Source of the DNA: Diphasiastrum complanatum
Taxonomy: Eukaryota > Streptophyta > Lycopodiopsida > Lycopodiales > Lycopodiaceae
Direction: 5' to 3'
Length of the DNA: 37,118 nt
NCBI GenBank assembly: GCA_029204225.1
Contig: MU835690.1
Location: 1-37,118 of the forward strand
This document shows positions 19,835 through 28,645 of this stretch, piece after piece (the first letter of the stretch is position 1; each line of letters begins with the position of its first letter). The notes below the pieces were generated by a model. That model made no database searches. It saw only the letters and a list, made by a program, of their open reading frames with translations, and was not told the DNA's origin. Made by a program: the position numbers and the translations under genes.

Positions 19835-20867
19835 ATATAACCTTTTTCTTTTCATCCGACTATGATTGGTCTTCTGTGTTTTGTAAACAATGGCTTATCC
19901 AACGGCTTGGTTAGGAGGTCTACAATCATGTCTATTGATCTCACAAATTTGACACAGAGTTCTCCTTTCGAGATTAGATCTCAAATATGATGATACTTCA
20001 AAGGTATGTGTTTGGTTTTTGAATGAAGAACTGAATCCTGGGCTTAGTAAATAGCACTCTGAGAATCCATCTTCATAATGGAGGGGTCTTGATGTGGTAT
20101 GCCTTCTAACATCATTTTAAGTCATATTATCTTATTCGCCACCTTAGAAGTTGTCACGTACTCTACTTCGCATGAAGATTGAGCTACCAGTGTCTGTTTC
20201 TTGCAGGTCTAGCTTATCGCAGCTCCACATAATATCGAAGATCCACTAGTTATTGACTTGTTGTCATCTTTGCAGCTAGCCCAACTTGCATCGTTGTAGT
20301 GTTGTAGGACAAAGTCATTCTCTTTTTCATAGATCAACCCAAAATTATAGGTGTCTTTCAGATATTGTAGGATTCTCTTCGCCATCTACCAATGTTGCAT
20401 TCCAAGATTGGAGAAAAATCAACTAAGCGCATAGGCAAAAAATGCTAAATCGGATCTCGTACAAACTATAAGGTACATCAGACTGCCAATTAGATTTTGA
20501 TATGGGATCCTCTACATCTTGTCTTTCCTCATCCGTGTTTGGGCAATCCTGCTTTGACAATCTGGTTCCAAACATCATCGGCGTTGCCTTCTATTTGCAA
20601 TCGATCATCCCATATTGCTTCAACACTTTCTTAGCATATTCGGACTGGTTCAAATGCATGACTCCTCTTTTTTTCTCTCTTTCGATCTACAGTCCCATAC
20701 ATTTTGTTGCTTCTCCTAGATCTGTATTTTGTAATTTGCAGACATTTGATTTTTTGTTTCATTGATTAACGTCAGACGATTTTCTATCATCAGAGAATCG
20801 TCCACAAATATTTTCAAAATCACGAACATTCCTTCTATCTTTTTCATGTAAACATTGCAGTTAGGTT
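19835..20867 (-). pseudogene. RT C-terminal part and RNase H of element I
   Basis: The minus strand encodes VILKIFVDDSLMIEN near 20790-20835 (the paired RT Asp residues), then RNase H blocks. Unlike B it keeps the tail: MKMDSQSAIY with the Asp, HSKTKHIPLKYHH and LLTKPL just before the polypurine tract. Stops are scattered throughout. Confidence 0.8.
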
Positions 20868-21075
20868 ATCTTTTCTTGTTTGAAAAAGAATGAGAAAGTC
20901 CAAGTACTTTTGTTTTGAGAATGAAAGCATTGAATGATGAGTTGGCTTGCATTGATGAAAGCATTAAGGAAGGAGAGCTTGTTTAAGTTTTTCTTAATGG
21001 ATTGTTGGATGCTCATGCTAATATTGTTCAAAGTATTGCTTTTCAAAAGACTTTGCCAAGACGGATAGAAGTCTA
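20868..21075 (+). pseudogene. Plus-strand gag fragment of another copia lineage inside the RT of I
   Basis: About 200 bases break the minus-strand RT of I. Read on the plus strand they encode NDELACIDESIKEGELV, a stop, then VFLNGLLDAHANIVQSIAF and QKTLPRRIE. This is the central UBN2-type gag segment of a different copia lineage, opposite in sense to its surroundings. No LTR or target duplication borders it. Confidence 0.7.
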
Positions 21076-21282
21076 GAGACTTGATAAGCAATTGAGCTTC
21101 TTATACCAAGCTTGTGATGCCTGCTTCAAACCGTAGATACTTCTGTGCAACCGATAGACATAATCTTGATTATTCAGGACGTCATAACCTTCAAGATACT
21201 TCATGAATATTTGTTTATCTAAGTCTCCATGGAGGAAGGCTGTTTTGAAATCAATTTGATGTATCTCCAAATCATATTTCAT
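21076..21282 (-). pseudogene. RT palm segment of element I
   Basis: Minus-strand KYDLEIHQIDFKTAFLHGDL with the first catalytic RT Asp, followed by YVYRLHRSIYGLKQASQAWY. Upstream of it (higher coordinates) the sequence passes into gag without integrase. Confidence 0.85.
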
Positions 21283-21394
21283 AGAATTAGCAAGATTGTT
21301 TTGATATGTTTCATCTTTCTGCTACAAAATTGTATTGTGGTATATATGCAAACATAAATTGATGTTCGATTCCTCTCTCCAACTGTTGGGTGCT

Positions 21395-21827
21395 AGGACT
21401 TGATGCTCTTGTCCACATGTAGAGAGTTGAGCAAATATTGTTTTGATCTTCTCTACATGTTGATCCAGTTCATTTCCATCCCATCACAAGATCTGTAGCT
21501 GATTATGGAGGTGCATGACCAATGCGGTTGTCCTCACTTCGTACTTTTGCTTTAGTTTCTCCCATGCTTCATGGCTGCTTTGGCAATCTTCAATCTGCAT
21601 GATAATTGCTTCATTTATGGAGGATATAATAATCATCATTTTGCATTCATCCTTCCTTATCCATTCTGCACTCCTTAGATCTCCCTCTAGAGGTTTTGGC
21701 TCTGAGAGATCTCGGTCACTGACCATATCCCCTCGTCTTTTAGAAATGTTTTTATCTTGAACTTCCATACGCGATAGTTTGCGCCATTAAAATTGATCGT
21801 AATCATTGTCTAAATTGTAGTAGCCAT
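21395..21827 (-). pseudogene. Copia gag of element I
   Basis: ATG at 21827, about 20 bases after the primer site. Minus-strand segments NGANYRVWKFKIKTFL, RSAEWIRKDECKMMIIISSI, DCQSSHEAWEKLKQKYE and MHLHNQLQIL parallel the gag of B nearly block for block. There is a stop at codon 6 and another after QIL, and the end is lost in the deletion. Confidence 0.85.
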
Positions 21828-21845
21828 ATTGTATCTAATGAATCT

Positions 21846-21857
21846 ACTCTGATATTA
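21846..21857 (-). other. Degenerate primer binding site of element I
   Basis: Minus-strand TAATATCAGAGT against TGGTATCAGAGC: nine of twelve positions match. It touches the LTR edge at 21858. Confidence 0.65.
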
Positions 21858-22005
21858 TGCTGCAAAGTTGTGTTTATATATTGCATAAGTGTGCTACACA
21901 ATGCGTGAAATTATTGGATCTAGAAACGCTAATACAAATCACAGGCAATGCAATCAAACAATAATAGATATAAAGCAAAAACTATTATTGGAAGAACAAA
22001 ATAAA
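21858..22005 (-). repeat. Partial 5' LTR of element I
   Basis: Matches 19177-19325 with about 15-20% differences by eye. Similarity ends abruptly near GAAGAACA. The remaining 500 bases of the LTR are absent. Confidence 0.75.
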
Positions 22006-22500
22006 TTTGATGTTTGTCCTCTATCAAAATCACCCATTGTACACTTGTAATAAAATAATTAGGCCAAGTTTAGACTTGGATTAGCTTGTGATAGTTGCTT
22101 ACACTTGGCTTGATGGTAGAGGGCTAGTGACATTGCACCTCATAATCGTATTTGCATCATAGTGAAGGATCCACCAAAATGGTCCAATCAATGTAATAGT
22201 GGCATGTAAGTGGTCCAATCAAAGTAAGAGGTAATTATAGAGAGGTCCAATCATTGATCACCATTGCCACACCTCTTGGATCTCGAGGTACTCTGAGAGA
22301 GTGAGAGAGAGCTCATTCTACATTGAGTTATTTGGAGAGATTTTGAGATTCTACACATAGAGCTTATTCTCCACACACACACTCTCTACTCGAGAGCAAT
22401 ATCTTGTATTATCTTTCTACCCGAGAGCAACCCATTTTCTTAGTTTTTTCATCACAAGTTGCCTCTCAATGTGTATGTTGAATTGCGAATGATTCATGCA
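22006..22500. other. Unassigned stretch with three spaced CCAAT motifs
   Basis: No open frame. GGTCCAATCA occurs at 22181-22190, 22212-22221 and 22244-22253, i.e. at 31- and 32-base spacing. A GA-rich run and a CA run follow. It may include part of an LTR. Confidence 0.45.
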
Positions 22501-23062
22501 TGTTCTATGTGCTCTTGCCTTATAATTTTCAAGATTTTAGCATGCTAGAATTGCATAAACCAGTAAGATCTGATCATAAGCATAAAAATATAGTATGGTA
22601 CTATCCATGTCCGTACAACAACAATACAGTATTTTCCTTCACATGTGTGGAAGCAAGATCAATCATAAAATAGAAAACCAAGATATCAAGAGAAATACAC
22701 ATGAGATGGACATAGCACCAAAAGAGATGAATTCTCTACATCAAAAGAGAATACAATGATATGTTCTCCATGCTGCTACTACTATTTATAGCTATTCAAA
22801 TGTCATTAGGCCACTTGCCCTAAATGGTAATTTCTTGGTATCTTACCAAATGACCTAGAAATTATAGTCTAGATGCAATGTATGAAAATCAACCAATTAG
22901 AATGGGTCCGAACTCGACCTCATCCATTTATCTACTTGCCAAAAATAGTAAAAATACTATTTAGGCCTTTATTGACAAATATGAACCTATCTCTAACTTG
23001 AGATTTCATGTTGGCCTCCAAAAATGCCAAATAACCAACAAACTAGTTGACAATCTTTCACA
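22500..23062 (-). repeat. 3' LTR of element J
   Basis: On the minus strand it starts TGTGAAAGATTGTCAACTAG, close to the D LTR start TGTGAAAATTGTCAAC, so J and D are relatives. A minus-strand TATA box CTATAAATAG lies at 22791-22782, and a near-palindrome CTTCACATGTGTGGAAG near 22640. The outer edge near 22500 is an estimate. Confidence 0.6.
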
Positions 23063-23074
23063 CTCCCCCTTCAA
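23063..23074 (-). other. Polypurine tract of element J
   Basis: Minus-strand TTGAAGGGGGAG directly before the LTR start. Element D has TTGAAGAGGGAG in the same place. Confidence 0.8.
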
Positions 23075-23151
23075 CTAGTTTTAACATAGATTTAACCACA
23101 ATACTTTGATCCATCTTAAAAATTATCTCATCCTAAGTGTAAACATTCTTT

Positions 23152-23870
23152 CTATGGTTTTATAGTAACTTTCATAGTTGATATAGAGAATATTATCCAT
23201 GCTTCACTATTTCTTACATCGATTTTACATATCAAGATGTAACTAGAACATGAAGAACCAAATAGAATGTAAATGCAATGATTCCTCCATGCTTTCCACT
23301 TTGAATTCTCTAGAAAATAACAGCAACCAAGCAATAAATGTGAGTAATCAACCAATGCTTGCATGTCTCCACCATGAAAATCCATGAATGAGCCTTCATC
23401 TCCATCTTGCCGTAAGATATTATTAACCCTTGATGACTTGACCATGAATGAGTGATATAATGAGCCTCCATTAGCTTCATTTCCATTTGCAAAACCAACC
23501 AATAATGCTAGTACAACTCCAACATCAAAATGATGCAAAACAATGTAGCTAGTTTCACCATCTCTTGACAATTTGCACACATTCACATGAAATTGTCAAA
23601 CATGAGATAAAACAAGTAAAATAAACTTGAACAACACTTCCTTGCTTCTCCTTTGACCTTACTTGAGTCTTCAATAACCTGCAAAAATAGATCCAAATTA
23701 TCTTTGCCACTTGACTTCCCTTTGATGCTCTTGACTAGTTCCAAATTGCCACCTTCCCTTTTGTGTTGTTAAAGCCCTTTGAGATCAACCTCTTGATCTT
23801 CCTCTTGACCATCAAAGCCATTGAACAAAAAAAAAATCCAGATCCATTAGTTGCATTTATTCCATGAAAA
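23152..23870 (-). pseudogene. Post-pol ORF of element J, homologous to the D ORF
   Basis: The intact part (23586-23152, 144 codons) includes ETSYIVLHHFDVGVVLALLV, DGDEGSFMDFHGGDMQALVD and a hydrophobic stretch before ICKIDVRNSEA. The D protein (26646-27836) has ETSSIVLHPLDLGYGIAIIA, GGDGGSFMEIHGAFTMG and ILCKIDVRNSEAS in the same order. Upstream, after one frameshift near 23590, the similarity continues through LELVKSIKGK, NLDLFLQVIEDSSKV and KGEARKC (D: WKLVKSIKGE, ILDLFLQVLEGSSKV, GATKKC), with one stop near 23775. The ORF lies between integrase remnants and the polypurine tract, where some copia elements carry env-like ORFs. The function is unknown. Confidence 0.7.
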
Positions 23871-23993
23871 CAACCATCCACTTGCATAGCATCCTCTACA
23901 AAAGAAGATTCACCAAATGTGTGATAAATGTAAAATGAGTAACTTCCAATTGCTTACCATTCTCATCATGAGTGAGCTCAAAGGTTGGTGCCT

Positions 23994-24626
23994 TTACCTT
24001 GATATCATTCTTGAATTTTTATTTGAATTATGCTCTTCAACATCAACATCCAAAGTATCATCGACAATGTCATCATCAAGAATGTTAGATCCAACATCCA
24101 CACCACCACTTGAAGATACTTTTGGAAAGTTTTCCTCATAAATAATGACATCTCTTCCAATGAAAACTTTCTTAGTTGAAGGAATAAAAACTTTGTAAGC
24201 CTTGCTCACCTCACTATAACCAACAAAAATACCTTTTCTTGAAGATGGATCCTCCTTTTTCCTATCATCAAGGGTCATGTTGATATAGCAAATGCATCCA
24301 AAAGTTTTGAAAAACTTGACACTCGGCCTTCTACCAAGCAACATCTCAAAAGGGATTTTTCTATCCAATACCACACTCGTCCACATCTATTGCATAGAAA
24401 ATTAGCACACAAAAAAGTTTGATCCCAAAAGGATTTAGGAAGATTTGCACCTAACCTCATGGTTTTGGCACCTTTACATAAGGTTCTATTCTTCTTCTTG
24501 GCCACTCCATTTTGTTGTGGTGTCCTTGGGCTTGTGTACTCCCTCTTGATCCCATTTGCATCACAAAATGTCTTGAACTTGGTAGAAATGTACTCACCAC
24601 CATTATCACTCCTCAAGCACTTGATC
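23994..24626 (-). pseudogene. Integrase copy 1 of element J, distal part
   Basis: Minus-strand LRSDNGGEYISTKFKTFCDA with the second catalytic Asp, TPQQNGVAKKKNRTL where the catalytic Glu is Lys, LGANLPKSFWDQ, then after a frameshift FEMLLGRRPSVKFFKTFGCI, GIFVGYSEVSKAYKV and STKKVFIGRDVI. It is cut at 24626 by element D, and its upstream part lies at 28477-28645. It is about 85-90% identical to copy 2 by eye. Confidence 0.85.
24622..24626. repeat. Target duplication TGATC, left side of element D
   Basis: TGATC directly precedes the D LTR at 24627 and recurs after the other end at 28477-28481. Confidence 0.85.
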
Positions 24627-25522
24627 TGTGAAAATTGTCAACATTTCCTAGCTAGTTTGAGGCCTAAATTGGCAATTTTTGTACATGGTTTTGTATACTT
24701 CTGTGGATGAACACTCTCCTTTGTGGATGAACACTTTCCTTAACTAGATGAACTTTCTCCTTAAGTGGATGACAAATACTCTTTGAGTGATTTCGTATTT
24801 CTCCAAAAGGCTTAGCAAGGCTCCCACTTGGATGAAAGATCCCCTTTTGGGTGAACAGATTGTCAACAATCTTTTGCATAAATTTTGGTGTAATTTGTTG
24901 AGCATGTAAGTAACTCTCCTTATGTAAGTTGATTGAAGCATTTGCTAGAAGGTTTTAACCATTATGCAAATGTGTTTTCAGGTTCTTAACAGGTTGAGGA
25001 TCATTCTCATGTGAAGTGATCTTAGATCTACATCTAAACACCAAGATTTGACAAGCTAGTGAAGCTAGTCTTGTAATTCACTAAGTGTGCTTTTTCATTC
25101 ACCTCTAAAGCTTGTATTTATCATTTGCTAGAGTTTATAAACTTTTAGAAGTGTGTTTTACATGTGGTTTTATAGGTTTAATCAATATCTTAGTGTGTTG
25201 ATCATATGTTGATCAAGTTTGTTCAATTCTAGGTATTCTTGGCAGCCTAGTCTTGTGTATTTTCTAAGAATGCAAGTAACTCTTCACACCATAACTTGAT
25301 TTGGTCACTTGCTGGAAAGTTTGAGAGCTTAAGCAAGAGTGTGTTCAAGTTGGTTTGAGTTTGTAATCCATGCTTAGTGTGTGCAAAGTGTTGAATGTGT
25401 TTCAATCTTCCTTTCTATGCTTGGAAACCAGCCAGGTTCAAGATAGAAGTGTTTTAGGGTCCTAGATCTTCTGAGATCTCCTTATTTATCATTTGTTGAG
25501 AGGAAAGTGAGTGCTAGGTGCA
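24627..25522 (+). repeat. 5' LTR region of element D
   Basis: The first 60 bases equal 27851-27910. Past that the sequence differs completely from the 3' LTR. At 24700-24780 it has four copies of a GTGGATGAAC-like motif spaced about 20-25 bases. The end at CA 25521-25522 is a proposal; TTAGGACGGAGCC follows, and only its last bases (GAGCC) resemble a primer binding site. Confidence 0.45.
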
Positions 25523-25560
25523 TTAGGACGGAGCCTAAAAGTTGAAAAATCATTATATTC

Positions 25561-25960
25561 ATGGCTTCCAATGGTGGGATCATGCTAGAAACTAATGATA
25601 GGTTGAGTTCATCAAACTACTCTACCTAGAAAATGAGGATGGAATCCTTACTTGAGTTGAATGAACTCATGGACATAGTTGCAGGAACTAAAGAGAGACC
25701 ACCCACAATTCAAGAGCAACAAATGTTTGATAAGAAGGCCAAAAGGGCTCTTCATATTATTAAAATGAATGTTACCAATGAACTTCTCAAGGAAGTTGGT
25801 AATAGTCAAAGTGCAAGTGAGGCATGGAATGCCTTGAAGAAGCTCTTTGAATCAAAGTCCACATCTAGGGTATTGACCCTAAGGAGGCAAATATTTTCTA
25901 GTAGGCAAAGAGAGGGTGAAAGTGCTCATGCATTTGTCTTGAGGGTTAAGGGTTGTTGAT
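25561..25960 (+). pseudogene. Copia gag, N-terminal part, of element D
   Basis: ATG at 25561: MASNGGIMLETNDRLSSSNY, then a TAG where copia gags have the conserved Trp of the YxxWKxxM motif, then KMRMESLLELNELMDIV. The open part from 25633 continues with KAKRALHIIKMNVTNELL, SASEAWNALKKLFESKST and LRRQIFSSRQREGESAHAF, the UBN2-type gag core. It ends at 25959 by frameshift. The zinc knuckle is not found. Confidence 0.8.
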
Positions 25961-26058
25961 AATGACTTATTTACTCATTTGGAAAAAGATGGTGCTTTGA
26001 GCATGATTGAAGAAAAATTTTCTTTTGCATCTTTATGTGATGAGTCCAAGAAAGTCAT

Positions 26059-26649
26059 TTGTGCAGTGGTGTCACATGTATGCATAAAGAAATTAGATCA
26101 AAAGGCTCTATCATGAAACTTGGTGAGGAAGATCTCAAGTCAAAAGGGAGAGATGAATGTGAAGTGCTCAAAGTAGGATGTACTTTGAATGATGCTTTTG
26201 TGAATGATAGTGAGGGTTCATTATCATTACCTATATCATTGACTAGAAGTCTAGGTTTGACAAGAAAAAGTACTTCAATCATTCTTATGTTGAAGGTACA
26301 ATGTATTCTTTTCATGGCTTCTAATGTTCGAGATTCTTCCATTTCTTATGATGCAACTATCAAGAGAGAGATTGCTAACTATTGTGGTGTGATCATTAAG
26401 AGGGAGTCTTGTGAAGGAAAGGGTAAAGGAAGAGTGACTCTTGGGAAGATCCAGGGCATGGATCTTACATCTCTTCGTCAACTCAAAGGATGCTATGATT
26501 GTGGTGGAGAGTTCATGCATGATCAAGATGGCAAAAGGTTGGATGAAGAAGACTACATGGAGCAACTCAAGTGGCAATTTCTTCAAGGAAAGGAAGATCT
26601 CATTGGTGAGCTCATTGAGGTTTGGTTTGACTCAAATGGGTTGCTTTGA
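26059..26649 (+). CDS. Element D middle open frame, unrecognised
   Basis: A 196-codon open frame without an ATG start. It includes GSLSLPISLTRSLGLTRK, GCYDCGGEFMHDQDGKRL and EEDYMEQLKWQFLQGKEDLI. The CYDCGG pair is not enough for a zinc knuckle. It overlaps the next ORF by four bases in another phase. No family is recognised; a shifted remnant of gag or protease-region sequence is possible. Confidence 0.35.
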   Translation: MCSGVTCMHKEIRSKGSIMKLGEEDLKSKGRDECEVLKVGCTLNDAFVNDSEGSLSLPISLTRSLGLTRKSTSIILMLKVQCILFMASNVRDSSISYDATIKREIANYCGVIIKRESCEGKGKGRVTLGKIQGMDLTSLRQLKGCYDCGGEFMHDQDGKRLDEEDYMEQLKWQFLQGKEDLIGELIEVWFDSNGLL

Positions 26650-27836
26650 TTAGGTTTGATACTCAACTTCATCTACTCTACTTCATGTTGGATAGAATTG
26701 TAGAAATCTATCTTTTGGTTTATGATGGTGACATTGTTTTCACTAACTATAGTGAAAGGTTGAAATCAAGCAATGATGAGATCTTGTGGGATGTTAATTA
26801 TGTGTTTGAGAGGGAGTATCTTCAGAGGTTCAGATCTGAAGATGTTTATAAATGCAAAGTCCTTAATGTTTTATTGGAAGAACAAGATGTTGATCTTGAA
26901 TTGCTTCATCAACACCAAGAGGCAAGTAGGAATTGGAAGCTAGTCAAAAGCATCAAAGGGGAGCCACATGGGCAAAGCATTTTGGATCTATTTTTACAAG
27001 TTCTTGAAGGTTCAAGTAAGGTTCTTGGAGCAACAAAGAAGTGTCCTTTTACTCTACCTTACTTGTTTAATCTCATGTATGAACATTGTCATGTCAATGT
27101 GTTGGAATTGTCAAAATTCAATGAAACTAGTTCCATAGTTTTGCATCCTTTGGATCTTGGATATGGAATAGCTATCATTGCTGGTTTCTATGATCAAGTA
27201 CATGCATTCATTCAAATCTTGAAAGATATTGAAGTGGTCAATATGTATCCTTTTGAGCAAAGTTCAAGATCTAGCATCCTAGTGTTGGCAAATTGGCAAA
27301 TTGTTGACAATGTAGGATCAAGGGTTGTATGCAAATCTTGTGGAGATACTTCAAGTATTTCAAGTTTAGGTTTTGCTCATTCACATGGAGCAGAGAACAC
27401 ATCATTTTGGCATTCATTCACTCAAGGGCTTTCATGGATTGGAGATCTACAAAGGCAAGGTGGTGATGGAGGTTCATTCATGGAGATACATGGTGCATTC
27501 ACTATGGGCATAGTGGAATGTGGAGGAGGCATGCAAACACTTGTTGGTTACTTTCACTTACAACTTGTTTTCTGCTGTTTTACAGAGAATTCAAAGGTGG
27601 ATACATGGATGAATCCTTTCATTATGATTCTATGTTCTTTTACATGTATCTTGTTCACCATTCTATGTAAAATTGATGTAAGAAATAGTGAAGCATCCTA
27701 TATGGACACTATTATCTATATCAATTATGTTGTACTTCATATTGTACATATTAGAACACTTGAGAAGAGATCTATTATCATGATGGAGATCATTCTTAGA
27801 TTGGAGCAAAGTAGTGTTGCAAAACTAGCAAGTTAA
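26646..27836 (+). CDS. Element D post-pol-position ORF (396 codons), conserved in J
   Basis: The frame is open from 26646 to 27836; the first ATG is near 26684. The N-terminal part has LLVYDGDIVFTNYSERL, which resembles the copia RT active-site block but has DGD in place of the V-D-D signature, so no polymerase function is expected. From about residue 90 onward it matches the J ORF (23152-23870): LVKSIKG, LDLFLQVLEGSSKV, ETSSIVLHPLDLG, GGDGGSFMEIHG, and a hydrophobic stretch (IMILCSFTCILFTILC) before KIDVRNSEAS. It lies just before the polypurine tract and 3' LTR. A hydrophobic segment near the C-terminus and this position recall env-like ORFs, but the family is unrecognised. The long open frame suggests recent coding constraint or a young copy. 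Confidence 0.65.
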   Translation: MIRFDTQLHLLYFMLDRIVEIYLLVYDGDIVFTNYSERLKSSNDEILWDVNYVFEREYLQRFRSEDVYKCKVLNVLLEEQDVDLELLHQHQEASRNWKLVKSIKGEPHGQSILDLFLQVLEGSSKVLGATKKCPFTLPYLFNLMYEHCHVNVLELSKFNETSSIVLHPLDLGYGIAIIAGFYDQVHAFIQILKDIEVVNMYPFEQSSRSSILVLANWQIVDNVGSRVVCKSCGDTSSISSLGFAHSHGAENTSFWHSFTQGLSWIGDLQRQGGDGGSFMEIHGAFTMGIVECGGGMQTLVGYFHLQLVFCCFTENSKVDTWMNPFIMILCSFTCILFTILCKIDVRNSEASYMDTIIYINYVVLHIVHIRTLEKRSIIMMEIILRLEQSSVAKLAS

Positions 27837-27838
27837 GT

Positions 27839-27850
27839 TGAAGAGGGAGT
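27839..27850 (+). other. Polypurine tract of element D
   Basis: TTGAAGAGGGAG immediately before TGTGAAAATTG, almost identical to the tract of J. Confidence 0.85.
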
Positions 27851-28476
27851 GTGAAAATTGTCAACATTTCCTAGCTAGTTTGAGGCCTAAATTGGCAATT
27901 TTTGTACATACTTTTGGATCCAACCTTTCACAAGTGTGAAAGAAGCCTAGATACTTTTATTTTAGTATATATTTTGTATTGAAGAAGTCTCAAACTTCAG
28001 GACCTTCGAAATGACACCAAAATCATGTTATTTGGACATATAGGCCAAAATTGGCTATTTTAGGCTACTGGTGCCCTAAAATTGGGTCCTACGTTCTAAA
28101 GAGAGGAGAGAGAGAGTCATCTCTCTCACCTATATTAGGCTGAAATTCATGGAGAACAGATTGGAGAAACTTATTGTATTGTTGAGAGATCTCAATAGAT
28201 CATTGTCACAGTTTCTTCCTCCATTGAGAGCATTGCTTTGTGTATTGTCTTCAAGCTTTTGTGTATGATCTTAAGTGGTTTCCAAAAGTGGTATGCTGCT
28301 GTTGGGAGCCCTGTTTGCTGATATTTTTGGCTGCCATCAGTACTTTTTATTAGTTTCTTTTGTCTCTTGAATGCTTTGTCGAGTTCATGTGTATCAAATG
28401 TAGCATTAGGATGCTTTGCCATTTCTAGCTAAGTATTTTGGGAGTTTGGATCCATTCAAGATCCACTTTTTTCACA
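27851..28476 (+). repeat. 3' LTR of element D
   Basis: A 626-base terminal segment, starting TGTGAAAATTGTC and ending TTTTTTCACA, correctly placed between polypurine tract and target duplication. It has a near-palindrome CTTTCACAAGTGTGAAAG near 27930. Only its first 60 bases match the left end of D. Confidence 0.75.
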
Positions 28477-28645
28477 TGATCTTGGTAGAAAATTGAACCT
28501 CCCTTGCAATCTTGAACATGAAAAAGACATCAAACACCTAATCTTTGGTTTTTAGTAGATAGACCCAACAAAATATACTAAAATCATCAATAAAAGTCAC
28601 ATACATCTTAGCACCTCCTTGGCTTTTGACTTGAAGGAGGCTCTT
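28477..28645 (-). pseudogene. Integrase copy 1 of element J, proximal part
   Basis: Begins with the second TGATC (28477-28481). The minus strand encodes LLQVKSQGGAKMYVTFIDDF with IFCWVYLLKTKD, then a stop, then FKIAREVQFSTKI, which runs on into LRSDNGGE at 24616. At about 28645 it joins the C-terminal end of copy 2 head to tail. Confidence 0.8.

Larger units (their letters stand above)
19177..22005 (-). mobile_element. Ty1/copia retrotransposon I (minus strand), internally deleted
   Basis: Minus-strand order: partial 5' LTR (22005-21858), primer site (21857-21846), gag (21827-21395), a direct jump to RT (21282 down), RNase H to its natural end, polypurine tract, and full 3' LTR (19820-19177). 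Protease and integrase are absent, with a junction at about 21282-21395. The gag is closely similar to that of B. The outer part of the 5' LTR is missing, so no target duplication could be checked; the left flank is GAGAG. Confidence 0.8.
24627..28476 (+). mobile_element. LTR retrotransposon D with mismatched LTRs, nested in J
   Basis: Both ends are well defined: the left begins TGTGAAAATTGTC after TGATC, and the right ends TTTTTTCACA before TGATC. The interior holds a copia gag start (25561), an unrecognised frame (26059-26649), a 396-codon ORF (26646-27836) and a polypurine tract (27839-27850). There is no protease, integrase or RNase H, so it is non-autonomous. The LTRs share only the first 60 bases, which are identical; the remainder is unrelated in sequence and length. 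Simple reverse transcription cannot yield that, so recombination or template switching is implied. Confidence 0.8.

Noticed and set aside
26275-26586. Minus-strand frames opposite the D ORFs
   Set aside because: They overlap plus-strand frames of D and show no conserved motifs; taken as shadows.
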